From Paenibacillus xylanilyticus (GTDB taxonomy: Bacteria > Bacillota > Bacilli > Paenibacillales > Paenibacillaceae): a stretch of 64,000 nucleotides of DNA. A program made the position numbers and the translations under genes. Shown one piece after another: positions 44,611-53,397 of the stretch; the stretch's first letter is position 1; every line of letters starts with the position of its first letter. The stretch is taken from contig NZ_JABMCB010000170.1 in the NCBI RefSeq assembly GCF_013359935.1, positions 124,001 to 188,000 on the forward strand, given 5' to 3'. The notes below the pieces were generated by a model, which saw only the letters and a list, made by a program, of their open reading frames with translations, did no database searches and was not told the DNA's origin.

Positions 44611-45300
44611 ATGTTCAGAAAAGACTATCTGCTCCGCATGATTGAGGAAATGACCGAGGCGATCGGCAAAGCATTAACACTCCGACAGCAGCGGAAACAT
44701 ACGGAGGCGCTATCGGAGCTGGACGAGCTGCTTCGCAGGCAGTTTGGCATGAACTTGTCTCTGCTGAACTCTCTGCCTGCCGAGGATGTCATTGAAATGT
44801 TTCGTTTTCGCGGGATCATTGAAGTGGACAATCTGCAGCAAGCCGCCCGGCTGATTGAAGAAGAAGCTTATATTTACGCAGAGAAGGCCAGAGTGGAAGG
44901 TATCAGTGATCAGGAAAAACAGGATTCAGAGGATGAAGGACTTACCCGGTTAATGAAATCATTACACTTTTATTTATATGCCCTGAATCATGGTGCCAAC
45001 CCGAGGCTGCTGGAAGCACCGGAACGCGTCGAATCCATACTGGAGCAAACAAAGGAATACGAACTTCCTGCCCGTACGGAAAAACAGCTTGCGCTGTATC
45101 GTGAACAGCAGGGGCGATATGATCAGGCCGAGAACAGCTGGTACAGGGCGCTGCAGGTTGGGGATGGACTTCCCGTGAATTATCGTGACGAGGTACGGTC
45201 CTTTTACGAACGTTTACGCAAGCTTGAAGACGAGCAACTGGAGCAAGGTGGCCTGCCACGTGAAGAAGTCGAGGAAGGACTCGCTGAGTTAACCCGCTGA
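44611..45300 (+). CDS. DUF6483 helical-repeat protein
   Basis: 229 residues, all-helical. A GAGGGGGC site precedes the ATG. N-terminal MFRKDYLLRMIEEMTEAIGK and the TPR-like helix pairs (HTEALSELDELLRR, GRYDQAENSWYRALQVG) match DUF6483, a conserved firmicute family without known function. It lies upstream of and in line with the methyltransferase gene at 45413 (112-base gap). Confidence 0.8.
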   Translation: MFRKDYLLRMIEEMTEAIGKALTLRQQRKHTEALSELDELLRRQFGMNLSLLNSLPAEDVIEMFRFRGIIEVDNLQQAARLIEEEAYIYAEKARVEGISDQEKQDSEDEGLTRLMKSLHFYLYALNHGANPRLLEAPERVESILEQTKEYELPARTEKQLALYREQQGRYDQAENSWYRALQVGDGLPVNYRDEVRSFYERLRKLEDEQLEQGGLPREEVEEGLAELTR

Positions 45301-45412
45301 GTGGTGGGGAAAAACAAGTGACAAATGCATTAGGGCTTGTTAGGTGCCTTTACTTGGAGAGCCAACGGAATTGTGGTATGGTTACGGTTGACCAAACCAA
45401 ATCGAAAGTGAG

Positions 45413-46687
45413 ATGTACCCCGTGGATTCATTGCGAAAGCTTATACAAGACATCTTTGAACAGAATTCGCTGATTACAGCGACCTGGAGCCAGCTGCGCA
45501 GACGGGACAATGTCTCGTATACCAAAGTGCAAGTCAAGCCGGTAACGCTGAAGAATCAGCTGCATTATCAATTCGCATTTCATTACAACAACAAAGTGCT
45601 GCACGAGAATTTGACTCCGGCTGAGGCGATAGAACGCATGACTTTGCTGTGCGAAGAGACGTTTCGTCAAGGGCTGCTCTGTACGACAGAGGCAGATTAT
45701 CAAATTTTGATCAGCAAAAAATATAAAGTTTCCATCCTGACCAAATCCCCATCCAAGACGGCGGTGGATCTCTCGCATAACCGCAAGAAGCAATATGTGC
45801 TCGAAGATGGAGTCCCTGTCTCCTTTTTGGTTGAACTGGGGATTATGAATGAAGAAGGCCGGGTACTGGCCCGCAAGTATGACAAATTCAGACAGATCAA
45901 TCGTTTCCTTGAGATGGTTCAGGATGTCATCCCGCACCTGCCGGAGGGACGCCCGCTTACCATTGTTGATTTTGGCTGCGGCAAGTCTTACCTGACTTTT
46001 GCCCTGTATCACTACCTGTCGGTACAACAGCGCAGATCGCTTAAAATTATCGGTCTCGACCTGAAGGCAGATGTTATTGAACATTGCAATGATCTGGCAA
46101 ACAGGCTGCACTATGGTGATCTGAAGTTCCTTGTTGGTGACATTGCAGATTATGACGAATTGAATGAAGTGGATATGGTCGTGACCCTGCATGCCTGTGA
46201 TACGGCTACAGACGCTGCTTTGGAGAAGGCAGTTCGTTGGGGCGCATCGGTTATTCTCTCCGTACCGTGCTGCCAGCACGAATTGTTTGATCAGATCGAA
46301 TCCCCTGTGATGAATCCGTTATTGTCCCATGGCATTTTGAAGGAGCGCTTCTCCGCACTGGCGACAGACGCCATTCGTGCCAAGCTTCTGGATCTGATGG
46401 GATACAAAACGCAGCTGCTGGAATTTATCGATATGGAGCATACACCGAAAAATATATTGATTCGTGCCGTACGCGGCCAGGCAGGTCCAATGACTGACAT
46501 GTGGAGGGAATACACGGAATTCCGTGATTTCCTACATGCCGATCCGTATTTGGAGCGCGCTTGTGCAGATCTGCTGCCGGATGGTGCCAAGTCGATTGGA
46601 ACAACAGAGACCGTTGTGACGGAAGGGAATGCAGAGCGTTCATCCGAAAAATCCACAACCGGTGCAGATTCCTGTGATCATTGCTGA
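45413..46687 (+). CDS. class I SAM-dependent methyltransferase
   Basis: 424 residues. ATG 45413 follows GAAAGTGAG weakly. The central SAM-binding domain has LTIVDFGCGKSYLTFAL (motif I), IIGLDLKADVIE (motif II), and VVTLHACDTATDAAL with SVPCCQHELFDQ, which together are typical of the methyltransferase_32 (PF13679) group that includes RNA-modifying enzymes. The N-terminal 150 residues form a separate domain. The last 40 residues are a Ser/Thr/Glu-rich tail ending in SCDHC. The target is unknown. Confidence 0.87.
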   Translation: MYPVDSLRKLIQDIFEQNSLITATWSQLRRRDNVSYTKVQVKPVTLKNQLHYQFAFHYNNKVLHENLTPAEAIERMTLLCEETFRQGLLCTTEADYQILISKKYKVSILTKSPSKTAVDLSHNRKKQYVLEDGVPVSFLVELGIMNEEGRVLARKYDKFRQINRFLEMVQDVIPHLPEGRPLTIVDFGCGKSYLTFALYHYLSVQQRRSLKIIGLDLKADVIEHCNDLANRLHYGDLKFLVGDIADYDELNEVDMVVTLHACDTATDAALEKAVRWGASVILSVPCCQHELFDQIESPVMNPLLSHGILKERFSALATDAIRAKLLDLMGYKTQLLEFIDMEHTPKNILIRAVRGQAGPMTDMWREYTEFRDFLHADPYLERACADLLPDGAKSIGTTETVVTEGNAERSSEKSTTGADSCDHC

Positions 46688-46821
46688 ATGATCTAAAGGT
46701 TAGCCGATAGTTGAAGATCGTCTGCCATGTCCATGAATGGGACATACTGGTAGGAGGGTCTCGCCATGAATGCGAATAAATGATGTATTATATATGAATC
46801 GAAATGACGACGATTATGCAT

Positions 46822-46860
46822 AAGACAGAAGACCCTATGAGGGAGCTTCTGTCTTTTTTT
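46822..46860 (+). terminator. rho-independent terminator
   Basis: AAGACAGAAG (46822-46831) pairs with CTTCTGTCTT (46846-46855), followed by seven T. Confidence 0.85.
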
Positions 46861-46943
46861 ATTTTTAGTGCACGCTGAGCATGATCGAATAGGATTGGGA
46901 AATTTGCGATTATGGTTCAACAAGATGGAAAGGAGGTGGGCGG

Positions 46944-49301
46944 ATGGAAAAGCTAGGAGACGATGATCGTACGGTTAAGCATCAAAACCACAAGGATCAG
47001 CCTGGGATGAAGCATTCGGTATGCGGTATGGAGCCAGCACTCTATACGGCGGGAGGAACCTTGCGTTATGACGTTAAGCAGAAGAAGATGACGAAGTGTG
47101 AGATACAGAATTCGGCATTGACGATTACGCTGGGCTTGATTGGTTCGATCATGTTGATGGCTGCATGTCTGGGGAGAGGTTTGTATTTTCCTGGGGATGT
47201 ATATCGGGTCATTCTGTTCACCGCCTGGAGTCTCCTGATGGGAGGGAGCACGCTGCTTCTGTTATTCATACTCCAGAGAAGGAAAAATAATATCCTCTCC
47301 AGTGGAGGTAACAAACAAACGAAAATGCGACTTCTGCAAATGACTCATACTCGCTGGGTGATCTGGCCCGTTGTGATGATGTGTTGTTATGGTCTCCACG
47401 CCTGGTCAGGTTCTGTAAGTACACAAGGCAGTTTGGATGAAATGCTGCGTTGGGGTCTGCTGGCTATGTTTGCCCTGTTGGCAGGGATACTGGCTTCGCG
47501 CATGAATGGCTTGCGATGGTTTGCCTTCGGCTGGCAGGCAGCAGGCGGCCTGCTTGTGCTGAGCGGCATACTTGCCGTGTGCGGTGTCCTGCCGCTGCCC
47601 TTTGGGGTCATGCGGACTGCCGACCCCGAGATCAGTTCCGCCGGCGCGAGGCTCGGCGGGCTGCTGCAGTACCCCAATGCGTACGGCGCCGTTGTCGGCA
47701 TGTACGCATTGGAGCGGCTGGCTGCAGTTGCGCGTGCCATGGCCCGGCCTGTGCCGGCCTGGCGGCTTATCGCAGCAGCGCTGCCGCTTATGCCCGCGCA
47801 AGCTGCGCTCCTGCTGAGCGAGTCGCGCGGCGCCTGGCTGGCGACCGGCCTCGCCGCAGCCTGCGCCTTCGCCTTGCAGCGGCGCGGGCATCGCCTGCCG
47901 CTGCTGCTGGCCACGGCCGCGCCTCTGGCGAGCGCGGCCTGGCTGTACGGCCAGCTGGCTGCTGCCCAGCTGGCGCCCGCACCCGTGCCCGGCCTGCTGG
48001 CACTGGCCGGGGCATGGGCAGCTGCGCTGCTCGGCACGCTGCTGCTGTGCCGCCTGTGGCACTGCGGCGCCAGAGCGCGCGCCGCAGCCTTGACGGCCTT
48101 GGCGCTGGCGGTTACCGCCGCCGCCGCGCTGGCCGTGGCCTCCACCGCCGAACGTCTCACGGCGGGTGTCGGCACAGGGCTGTCCCGCCTTCAGATGTGG
48201 CGGGACGCCCTGGGGCTCTGGACCGAGGCCGCATGGTTCGGCCACGGAGGAGATACATGGCGCAGCATGTACCGCGCCATCCAATCCTCGCCATATGTCG
48301 GCGGCGAGGTACACAATGGCCTCATCGACATTGCCCTCGATACAGGCTTGATCGGCTTAATCATCATCTGCACCTGGTTTGCTTTCAGCCTGCGTAATAC
48401 CAGGGAGCATGCACCTGGGCTGATGCCTTCCATGCTTGTTTTTGTTTTGCATGGGGCCATGGATTTTGACTGGAGCTTTACGCTCATGTGGATGCTGTTT
48501 ATCTGGCTGGGAGCCTGGGCATACGCATATAAGAATGAAAGGCATATGTCCGCTGCTGAAGAGCTTGCTCCATTCCATGCGAGACAGGCATCCGTGTCAT
48601 ACACGAGTGATCCATCCACACAACAATCACGCTTGCCTGCTTGGTTTCGTTATCCAGTTATGCGGGCAATGCCAAGGGTAACCGGACTGGCCATTGTGAT
48701 TTGGCTTGGGGGAACTGTATGGCTGGCCAGTCAAGGTGTAATAGCCGAAGCGCAATACCGCTCGGCTAGAACTGCAATGGAGGGAACCAATCAGCAAAAG
48801 GCAGCATTTATTGCTGCTTTTCAGTCGAATCCGTACAGGCCGGAGATCATCATCTCCCTTTCACGTACGTTTGAATCAAATGATGCAGAAGCACTCCTGC
48901 TGAATAGCTTGTCCCACTCCCCGGGAGAGCCGCAGCTCTACCAGGAGCTGGGGGAACGTGCAGCCCAAGCAGGGCGGGGAACACAGGCTGGTGCTTACTT
49001 TGAGCAAGCAATTGCCTTGAATCGATATGATACCCGTAGTCATTCCGCTGCCTTGTACTGGATGGCTTATGCATCACGGCGGGAATGGGCTGCCGGTTAC
49101 CCGGATCGAGCCAGGCAGACCGCCGCCGCAGGCGTGCGGATGTATGACTATTATGAACAGTTGAACGAAAAAGTGACTGCGCGGAATGCTCGCAATGATC
49201 GCCGTTTTACCCTTGATCAAAATGCCTTCAATTATGGCAACCATCTGCGCATACTCGCATCGGCTGCCAAACCTTTGGAACAGATCGAACGAACTCCCTG
49301 A
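46944..49301 (+). CDS. O-antigen-ligase-like (Wzy/WaaL) membrane protein with helical-repeat tail
   Basis: 785 residues. AAAGGAGGTGGGCGG precedes the ATG. Ten or more membrane helices are followed by a soluble TPR-like C-terminal region (about 590-785: QLYQELGERAAQAGRGTQA, AYFEQAIALNRYDTRS). The family signature QYPNAYG, a long loop with GHGGDTWRSMYRAIQ and VHNGLIDIALDTGLIGL are the Wzy_C/O-antigen ligase hallmarks. Such proteins polymerise or ligate surface polysaccharide. Codons about 205-462 (47560-48330) are sharply GC-rich and alanine/arginine/leucine-rich compared with both flanks. No sugar genes are nearby. Confidence 0.87.
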   Translation: MEKLGDDDRTVKHQNHKDQPGMKHSVCGMEPALYTAGGTLRYDVKQKKMTKCEIQNSALTITLGLIGSIMLMAACLGRGLYFPGDVYRVILFTAWSLLMGGSTLLLLFILQRRKNNILSSGGNKQTKMRLLQMTHTRWVIWPVVMMCCYGLHAWSGSVSTQGSLDEMLRWGLLAMFALLAGILASRMNGLRWFAFGWQAAGGLLVLSGILAVCGVLPLPFGVMRTADPEISSAGARLGGLLQYPNAYGAVVGMYALERLAAVARAMARPVPAWRLIAAALPLMPAQAALLLSESRGAWLATGLAAACAFALQRRGHRLPLLLATAAPLASAAWLYGQLAAAQLAPAPVPGLLALAGAWAAALLGTLLLCRLWHCGARARAAALTALALAVTAAAALAVASTAERLTAGVGTGLSRLQMWRDALGLWTEAAWFGHGGDTWRSMYRAIQSSPYVGGEVHNGLIDIALDTGLIGLIIICTWFAFSLRNTREHAPGLMPSMLVFVLHGAMDFDWSFTLMWMLFIWLGAWAYAYKNERHMSAAEELAPFHARQASVSYTSDPSTQQSRLPAWFRYPVMRAMPRVTGLAIVIWLGGTVWLASQGVIAEAQYRSARTAMEGTNQQKAAFIAAFQSNPYRPEIIISLSRTFESNDAEALLLNSLSHSPGEPQLYQELGERAAQAGRGTQAGAYFEQAIALNRYDTRSHSAALYWMAYASRREWAAGYPDRARQTAAAGVRMYDYYEQLNEKVTARNARNDRRFTLDQNAFNYGNHLRILASAAKPLEQIERTP

Positions 49302-49417
49302 ACATTTGCGTCTTTCGCTTCTATAGGACTCTGATATCTGACGAGTTATTCTGGAGAAGCATTCGTGTTTTTTATGCGTGCTTCTTACTGTGTGAAATCC
49401 AATGAATCTGACCAACT

Positions 49418-49765
49418 CTACAGACGATATCCGCCAAACGCCTGCTGAAACGCAGCCTGCAGCGGTTCCATGTCCACATTCCATAGAGCAGCTATCTCTG
49501 CACTGACGTCGGTGTTCCACCACTCACATAGTTTTTTTCGATTATCCCGGTTTTCACCGATCCACAGCAGGTTGGCAATAACTTTGCCGTAATAGAGCTC
49601 TTCTGCCTGTTTCATCTGATCGGGAGAAATGTACACTTTCAGCCGTTTGGCTGTCCGGTACAGCTCCTTGCTGCAAGCTCTGCGAATCCCTCTGGCTGAA
49701 GGCAGCTTCTGGCTGGGATTGCTATGTTTGACCGGGGGAGTGCCGGGTGTTGATTTGGGTGACAT
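49418..49765 (-). CDS. hypothetical protein
   Basis: 115 residues, soluble and basic at the N-terminus. ATG 49765 is chosen because AGAGGAG lies 10 bases upstream. A Pro/Ser/Lys-rich first 30 residues is followed by a helical part (ARGIRRACSKELYRTAKRLK ... MKQAEELYYGKVIANLLWIGE) and an acidic-aromatic end (EWWNTDVSAEIAALWNVDME). I recognise no family. It is convergent with the polymerase gene and divergent from dedA. Confidence 0.7.
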   Translation of the reverse strand: MSPKSTPGTPPVKHSNPSQKLPSARGIRRACSKELYRTAKRLKVYISPDQMKQAEELYYGKVIANLLWIGENRDNRKKLCEWWNTDVSAEIAALWNVDMEPLQAAFQQAFGGYRL

Positions 49766-49926
49766 CTTCTCACGCTCCTCTCCCGATACCATATGCGAAG
49801 GGCGACTTGCAGGACACTAACCCGGTTCGAGGAAGTAGCAACAAACTGCAGCCCTGTGCTAAAATAGGGACGAACATCCATGGTGCTGCAGAGCGCCGCC
49901 AATCAGGATGAAGAAAGAGGGTCGAG

Positions 49927-50541
49927 ATGGACGTTATTCATAACATTGTCGGTCAATTATTCGACTGGATTCAGAGCCTTGGATACTTTGGAATTATGCT
50001 GGGATTAATGCTTGAAGTCATCCCCAGTGAGATTGTGCTGGCATATGGAGGATTTCTTGTTTCACAGGGCAATATCAATTTCTTTGGCGCAATGATTTTC
50101 GGTACAGTGGGCGGCGTGGCAGCCCAGCTCTTTATTTATTGGATTGGCCGTTATGGCGGCAGGCCTGTACTTGAACGTTACGGAAAATACATACTAATCC
50201 AGAAAAAACACATCGACCATTCCGAGGAGTGGTTTCGCAAGTATGGTACAGGTGTCATTTTCACAGCGCGTTTTGTTCCGGTTGTGCGTCATGCCATCTC
50301 GATTCCTGCAGGCATATCTAAAATGCATACAGGCAGATTCATTCTGCTGACCACACTTGCTGTTATACCTTGGACTGCATTGTTTATATATTTAGGGATG
50401 GTACTGGGAGATCAATGGGAGCATATTAACGAGAAAGCAGCGCCTTACATTATGCCAATTTTGCTCGTTGCGCTCGCACTTATGATTGTTTATGTGCTTA
50501 TTAAATGGATGAATGTTCGCAAAAAGAGAGGAAGTGTCTAG
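49927..50541 (+). CDS. DedA-family membrane protein
   Basis: 204 residues, about five helices. AAAGAGGGTCGAG precedes the ATG. The diagnostic re-entrant segment includes EVIPSEIVLAYGGFLV, the GTVGGVAAQLFIYWIGRYGG motif and the conserved FTARFVPVVRHAISIPAGISKM. DedA proteins are now known as undecaprenyl-phosphate or phospholipid flippases. The thioredoxin-like gene begins just after its stop, so the two are probably co-transcribed. Confidence 0.92.
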   Translation: MDVIHNIVGQLFDWIQSLGYFGIMLGLMLEVIPSEIVLAYGGFLVSQGNINFFGAMIFGTVGGVAAQLFIYWIGRYGGRPVLERYGKYILIQKKHIDHSEEWFRKYGTGVIFTARFVPVVRHAISIPAGISKMHTGRFILLTTLAVIPWTALFIYLGMVLGDQWEHINEKAAPYIMPILLVALALMIVYVLIKWMNVRKKRGSV

Positions 50542-50543
50542 TT

Positions 50544-51113
50544 ATGGGTAAACCAAACTTGTCTCACAAATTCGGTAAGGGTCTGCCGCCGAAGGAATTC
50601 ATTGAGAGCATGACCAAGAACCAAAGCGAATTTCAGGCGAACTATGACAGCTTCACATGGCCAAGCGAAGATGATCGCGAATTTTTCGAAAGCCTGAACC
50701 ACCGTGATGATTTGCGTGTATTGATTTTGGCTGCTGACTGGTGTGGAGATGTTGTTCGCAACATACCCGTTGTATTTCAGGCGCTTGAGATTTCGGGTAT
50801 ACCAACAGAAGTTCTTATTATGGAAAATCATCCCGAAGTGATGGATGAATTCCTTACGATGGGCGGTCGCTCCGTACCGATCGTTATTTTCGCGGATACG
50901 GGCGGACACGTGCTGGGCCAATGGGGACCGCGCCCTCAGCATGTACAGGAAGTCATGGTTGAATTCAAACGCCAGAATCCGGATCGCGATGCAGCTGACT
51001 ACCAGGAGAAGATGGCTGTAGTACGTCAGGAAATAGGTAAACGCTATGGGGAAGGAACGGAGTCACATGCAGCCATTATCCGTGAGCTGCGTGAACTGAT
51101 TTCGGGTTACTAA
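50544..51113 (+). CDS. thioredoxin-fold protein lacking the second active-site Cys
   Basis: 189 residues. ATG 50544 follows GAGAGGAAG. Within a thioredoxin fold the active-site segment reads LILAADWCGDVVRNIP, so the usual WCxxC is WCGDVV, with only the first cysteine. The next strand (PTEVLIMENHPEVMDEFL) and the cis-proline line SVPIVIFADTGG are intact. It resembles a bacillithiol- or thioredoxin-related family, often called 'thioredoxin family protein'. It may be a single-cysteine binding or bacillithiol-linked enzyme. It is in line with dedA and the YqgX-like gene. Confidence 0.82.
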   Translation: MGKPNLSHKFGKGLPPKEFIESMTKNQSEFQANYDSFTWPSEDDREFFESLNHRDDLRVLILAADWCGDVVRNIPVVFQALEISGIPTEVLIMENHPEVMDEFLTMGGRSVPIVIFADTGGHVLGQWGPRPQHVQEVMVEFKRQNPDRDAADYQEKMAVVRQEIGKRYGEGTESHAAIIRELRELISGY

Positions 51114-51119
51114 TTCAAT

Positions 51120-51752
51120 ATGCTTAACATTCGTACATTTACACTCGGTCCGCTCCAGACGAATGCATATCTGCTGCAGGGCGAAGATCCAGGTAAAGCG
51201 GTTATCATTGATCCGGGCATGAACCCGGGTCCGCTGCTCAAAGCGATTCAAGACTTGGAAATTGAAGCGATTTTGCTGACACATGCTCATTTTGATCATA
51301 TTGGCGGTGTGGATGAAATCCGAAAATTGAAGGGTTGTCCGGTTTATTTGCATGATTTGGAGAGTGACTGGCTCACCTCCCCGAAACTGAATGGGTCATT
51401 GAACTGGCCTCAGGCTTCACCGCCTCTTTCGACAGATCCTGCAGAATATGCCATGGATGAAGGACAAACCTTACATTTTGTTGGCCACACGTTTAAGGTC
51501 TATCATACACCGGGGCACTCCCCTGGCAGTGTAAGCCTGCTATGTGGTGATGACCTGTTCGCAGGAGACGTTCTGTTCCGCATGGGTGTAGGGAGAACCG
51601 ATCTGACGGGTGGACGGGAACGGGATCTGATTGATTCGATTCAGAACAAGCTGTACACCTTTGCAGATGAAGTGAAGGTATACCCTGGTCATGGCCCCAA
51701 AACGACGATCGGTTATGAGAAACAGAACAACCCTTACGTTTCCGCGAGATGA
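51120..51752 (+). CDS. YqgX-like metallo-beta-lactamase hydrolase
   Basis: 210 residues. ATG 51120 lies 6 bases after the thioredoxin-like stop. Metal ligands are ILLTHAHFDHIGGVDE, TPGHSPGSVS, FAGDVLF and YPGHGPKT, as in the glyoxalase-II-like subfamily of B. subtilis YqgX. Substrates of this group are mostly thiol esters. The gene order dedA, thioredoxin-like, YqgX-like may be one transcript. Confidence 0.9.
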   Translation: MLNIRTFTLGPLQTNAYLLQGEDPGKAVIIDPGMNPGPLLKAIQDLEIEAILLTHAHFDHIGGVDEIRKLKGCPVYLHDLESDWLTSPKLNGSLNWPQASPPLSTDPAEYAMDEGQTLHFVGHTFKVYHTPGHSPGSVSLLCGDDLFAGDVLFRMGVGRTDLTGGRERDLIDSIQNKLYTFADEVKVYPGHGPKTTIGYEKQNNPYVSAR

Positions 51753-51926
51753 CCAACATTGGATATAGGATCTGAGATTTATCCCTTAATCGAATGCTGA
51801 CAAATTTCGATGCGAAGAAAGTCTGGACAAGTGACAAATTTTTCATTAGAATAGCAATTAGTTGTTACAAGCGTTAAGGCATCATCTAACTAAAGCATTG
51901 AATAGCAGTACCCTAACTTGCGAAGC

Positions 51927-51974
51927 ACGCAGACTGTGGTCTATACCCGGTTTGCGTTCTTTTTTTTTTTTTTT
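51927..51974 (+). terminator. rho-independent terminator with 15-T run
   Basis: ACGCAGACTG (51927-51936) pairs with CGGTTTGCGT (51948-51957), including two G-U pairs, then TC and 15 T (51960-51974). It lies 175 bases after the YqgX-like stop; the long T tract is unusual for the window. Confidence 0.65.
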
Positions 51975-52098
51975 GCAGCATTTGTAAGTGGAGATCCATC
52001 CAGAGACAACCTACATAAGATAAGTCATTGTAATACAGACAGCTTAATTTTGTTAGCAAGTGTAAGGAAGCAATGATAGTTAGTAAATAGGAAGTGAG

Positions 52099-52131
52099 TG
52101 AATAGTAATTGAACAGTAAATGAACAGTAAT
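52099..52131. repeat. three tandem 11-bp repeats
   Basis: TGAATAGTAAT, TGAACAGTAAA and TGAACAGTAAT at 52099, 52110 and 52121. Each is one helical turn long, so all copies face the same side of the DNA. They end 38 bases before the small CDS. TGAAC is the usual -35 core of ECF sigma factors, but no matching -10 is obvious. Confidence 0.7.
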
Positions 52132-52169
52132 TGATGAAACATGAGTAACAGGAGAGCGAGGAAGAAGAA

Positions 52170-52421
52170 GTGGAGAAGAAACGAGTCATACCTTTTGCAC
52201 AGCGTGCCAAATATCCTTCCATTGAAGAAACCCGTCCTATGATGGACATTGGCAAACTTGATTCAGCGAAATCGCGTCCTCAATTACATAACTACAGAAG
52301 CAAGGAACTGAAGGGACCTTTTAAACAGCAGCAAAGTATATGGAGAGATCGATTACTAAGCAGTGGGGCCCGCAACCAGCCTTGGTTCGACAAGCTGCAG
52401 GATTACCGGAATCAAGTCTGA
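52170..52421 (+). CDS. small hypothetical protein upstream of sigY
   Basis: 83 residues. A GTG at 52170 lies 3 bases after a purine-rich GAGGAAGAA stretch. The product MEKKRVIPFAQRAKYPSIEE... is basic and has no membrane segment; a Pro/Tyr/Ser-rich start is followed by RDRLLSSGARNQPWFDKLQDY. I recognise no family. It ends 98 bases before sigY. Because the frame overlaps a longer spurious one upstream of sigY, it is the best candidate for this stretch. Confidence 0.45.
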   Translation: MEKKRVIPFAQRAKYPSIEETRPMMDIGKLDSAKSRPQLHNYRSKELKGPFKQQQSIWRDRLLSSGARNQPWFDKLQDYRNQV

Positions 52422-52519
52422 TTGCCCGGGAAATTGTCGGCTTCGGATTTTTTTGTGATTCCATTGAACGTTTCTGCAGAGACTGTCGTATTAACACCAG
52501 AATAAACGGGAAGCAGGTG

Positions 52520-53062
52520 ATGAACTCGATGGAGGCAGCCGAATTGGAAGAGGTCCGCAGAGCAGCAGAAGGAGACGATCGTGCGCTGGCAGCACTGCTT
52601 CAACGTCACTATGCTTTTGTGTACAAATATTTGGTCAAGGTTACGATGGATCCAAATGTTGCTGAAGAGACGGTGCAGGATACGATGATCCGATGTATGG
52701 AGAACATTCACCGTTATGACGGTTCGTCTGCCTTTTCGTCATGGATGATTACGATTGCCACCCGTATATATATTGACAAGACAAGGCGTAAGAAAAGAGA
52801 GAATGGCTGGCTGGATATGATTCGGAGTGAGGCCATAAGACGATTCCGCTGGCAGTTTGAGAGCCGGAATGAAGAATGGACGGATGTCATGGATGCGATG
52901 ACAAGACTGACACCCGAACATCGTGTTGCTGTTCTGTTGAAGCATTATTACGGTTATGGATATGATGAAATTGGGGAGATGCTCGGTATTCCATCCGGAA
53001 CGGCGAAATCGCGTACGGCCTATGGCCTTCGTCAATTGAGAAAGGAGTTGGGGGAAGTATGA
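52520..53062 (+). CDS. sigY: ECF RNA polymerase sigma factor SigY
   Basis: 180 residues. ATG 52520 lies close behind AAGCAGGTG; ATG 52529 is a reasonable alternative. The sigma-70 region 2 reads ALAALLQRHYAFVYKYLVKV, EETVQDTMIRCMENIHRYDG and SSWMITIATRIYIDKTRR. The region 4 helix-turn-helix is GYGYDEIGEMLGIPSGTAKSR. The gene overlaps the next one by 4 bases, as in the B. subtilis sigY-yxlC-yxlD... operon, whose sigma factor responds to nitrogen starvation and antibiotics and activates its own operon. Confidence 0.85.
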   Translation: MNSMEAAELEEVRRAAEGDDRALAALLQRHYAFVYKYLVKVTMDPNVAEETVQDTMIRCMENIHRYDGSSAFSSWMITIATRIYIDKTRRKKRENGWLDMIRSEAIRRFRWQFESRNEEWTDVMDAMTRLTPEHRVAVLLKHYYGYGYDEIGEMLGIPSGTAKSRTAYGLRQLRKELGEV

Positions 53063-53397
53063 GCAGGACGGATGAGCAAGATGAGCAGGAACTCCTGACA
53101 CGACTCCAGCAGCAGATGAAAGTGCTGGACGATGCATATGAGCCTGTGAGCATCCCTTCATTAGCTTCGCTCGAAGTGCAGGTCAAGGAACGAAGACGGA
53201 TCAAACGTCGGAAGAATTTGATCGAAATGTTGTTGTTCTGGATTGTTGGACTGATGGTTATCGCTTCTGGGGCGCTGTTGTTCCTGTCTGCTCCGGCTCT
53301 TTATTTGGGTATCCAGGCAATCGGAGTAGGGGCAGCAGTTACAGCGGCAATAATCTGGGCAGGAAAGAATCGGAAGGAGGAAGCCCATCATGAATAA
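53059..53397 (+). CDS. YxlC-like membrane protein of the sigY operon
   Basis: 112 residues. The ATG at 53059 overlaps the sigY stop (ATGA). A soluble N-terminus (EQELLTRLQQQMKVLDDAYE) is followed by two membrane helices (LLFWIVGLMVIASGALLFLS and a GIQAIGVGAAVTAAIIWAG helix). The position and layout match YxlC, a component of the SigY inhibitory complex in B. subtilis. It overlaps the following gene by 8 bases. Confidence 0.75.
   Translation: MSRTDEQDEQELLTRLQQQMKVLDDAYEPVSIPSLASLEVQVKERRRIKRRKNLIEMLLFWIVGLMVIASGALLFLSAPALYLGIQAIGVGAAVTAAIIWAGKNRKEEAHHE

Larger units (their letters stand above)
51753..52169. other. intergenic region before the SigY operon
   Basis: No protein is seen. From left to right: AT-rich spacer; a hairpin with a 15-T run (51927-51974); and three 11-bp repeats (52099-52131) leading to the small CDS at 52170. 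Confidence 0.6.

Noticed and set aside
47387..48397. Several long open frames (up to 315 codons) on the other strand and frames of the O-antigen-ligase-like gene
   Set aside because: They occur only in the GC-rich block where stop codons are rare, have no ribosome sites and are repetitive Ala/Arg/Gly protein. The membrane-protein frame has the family motifs.
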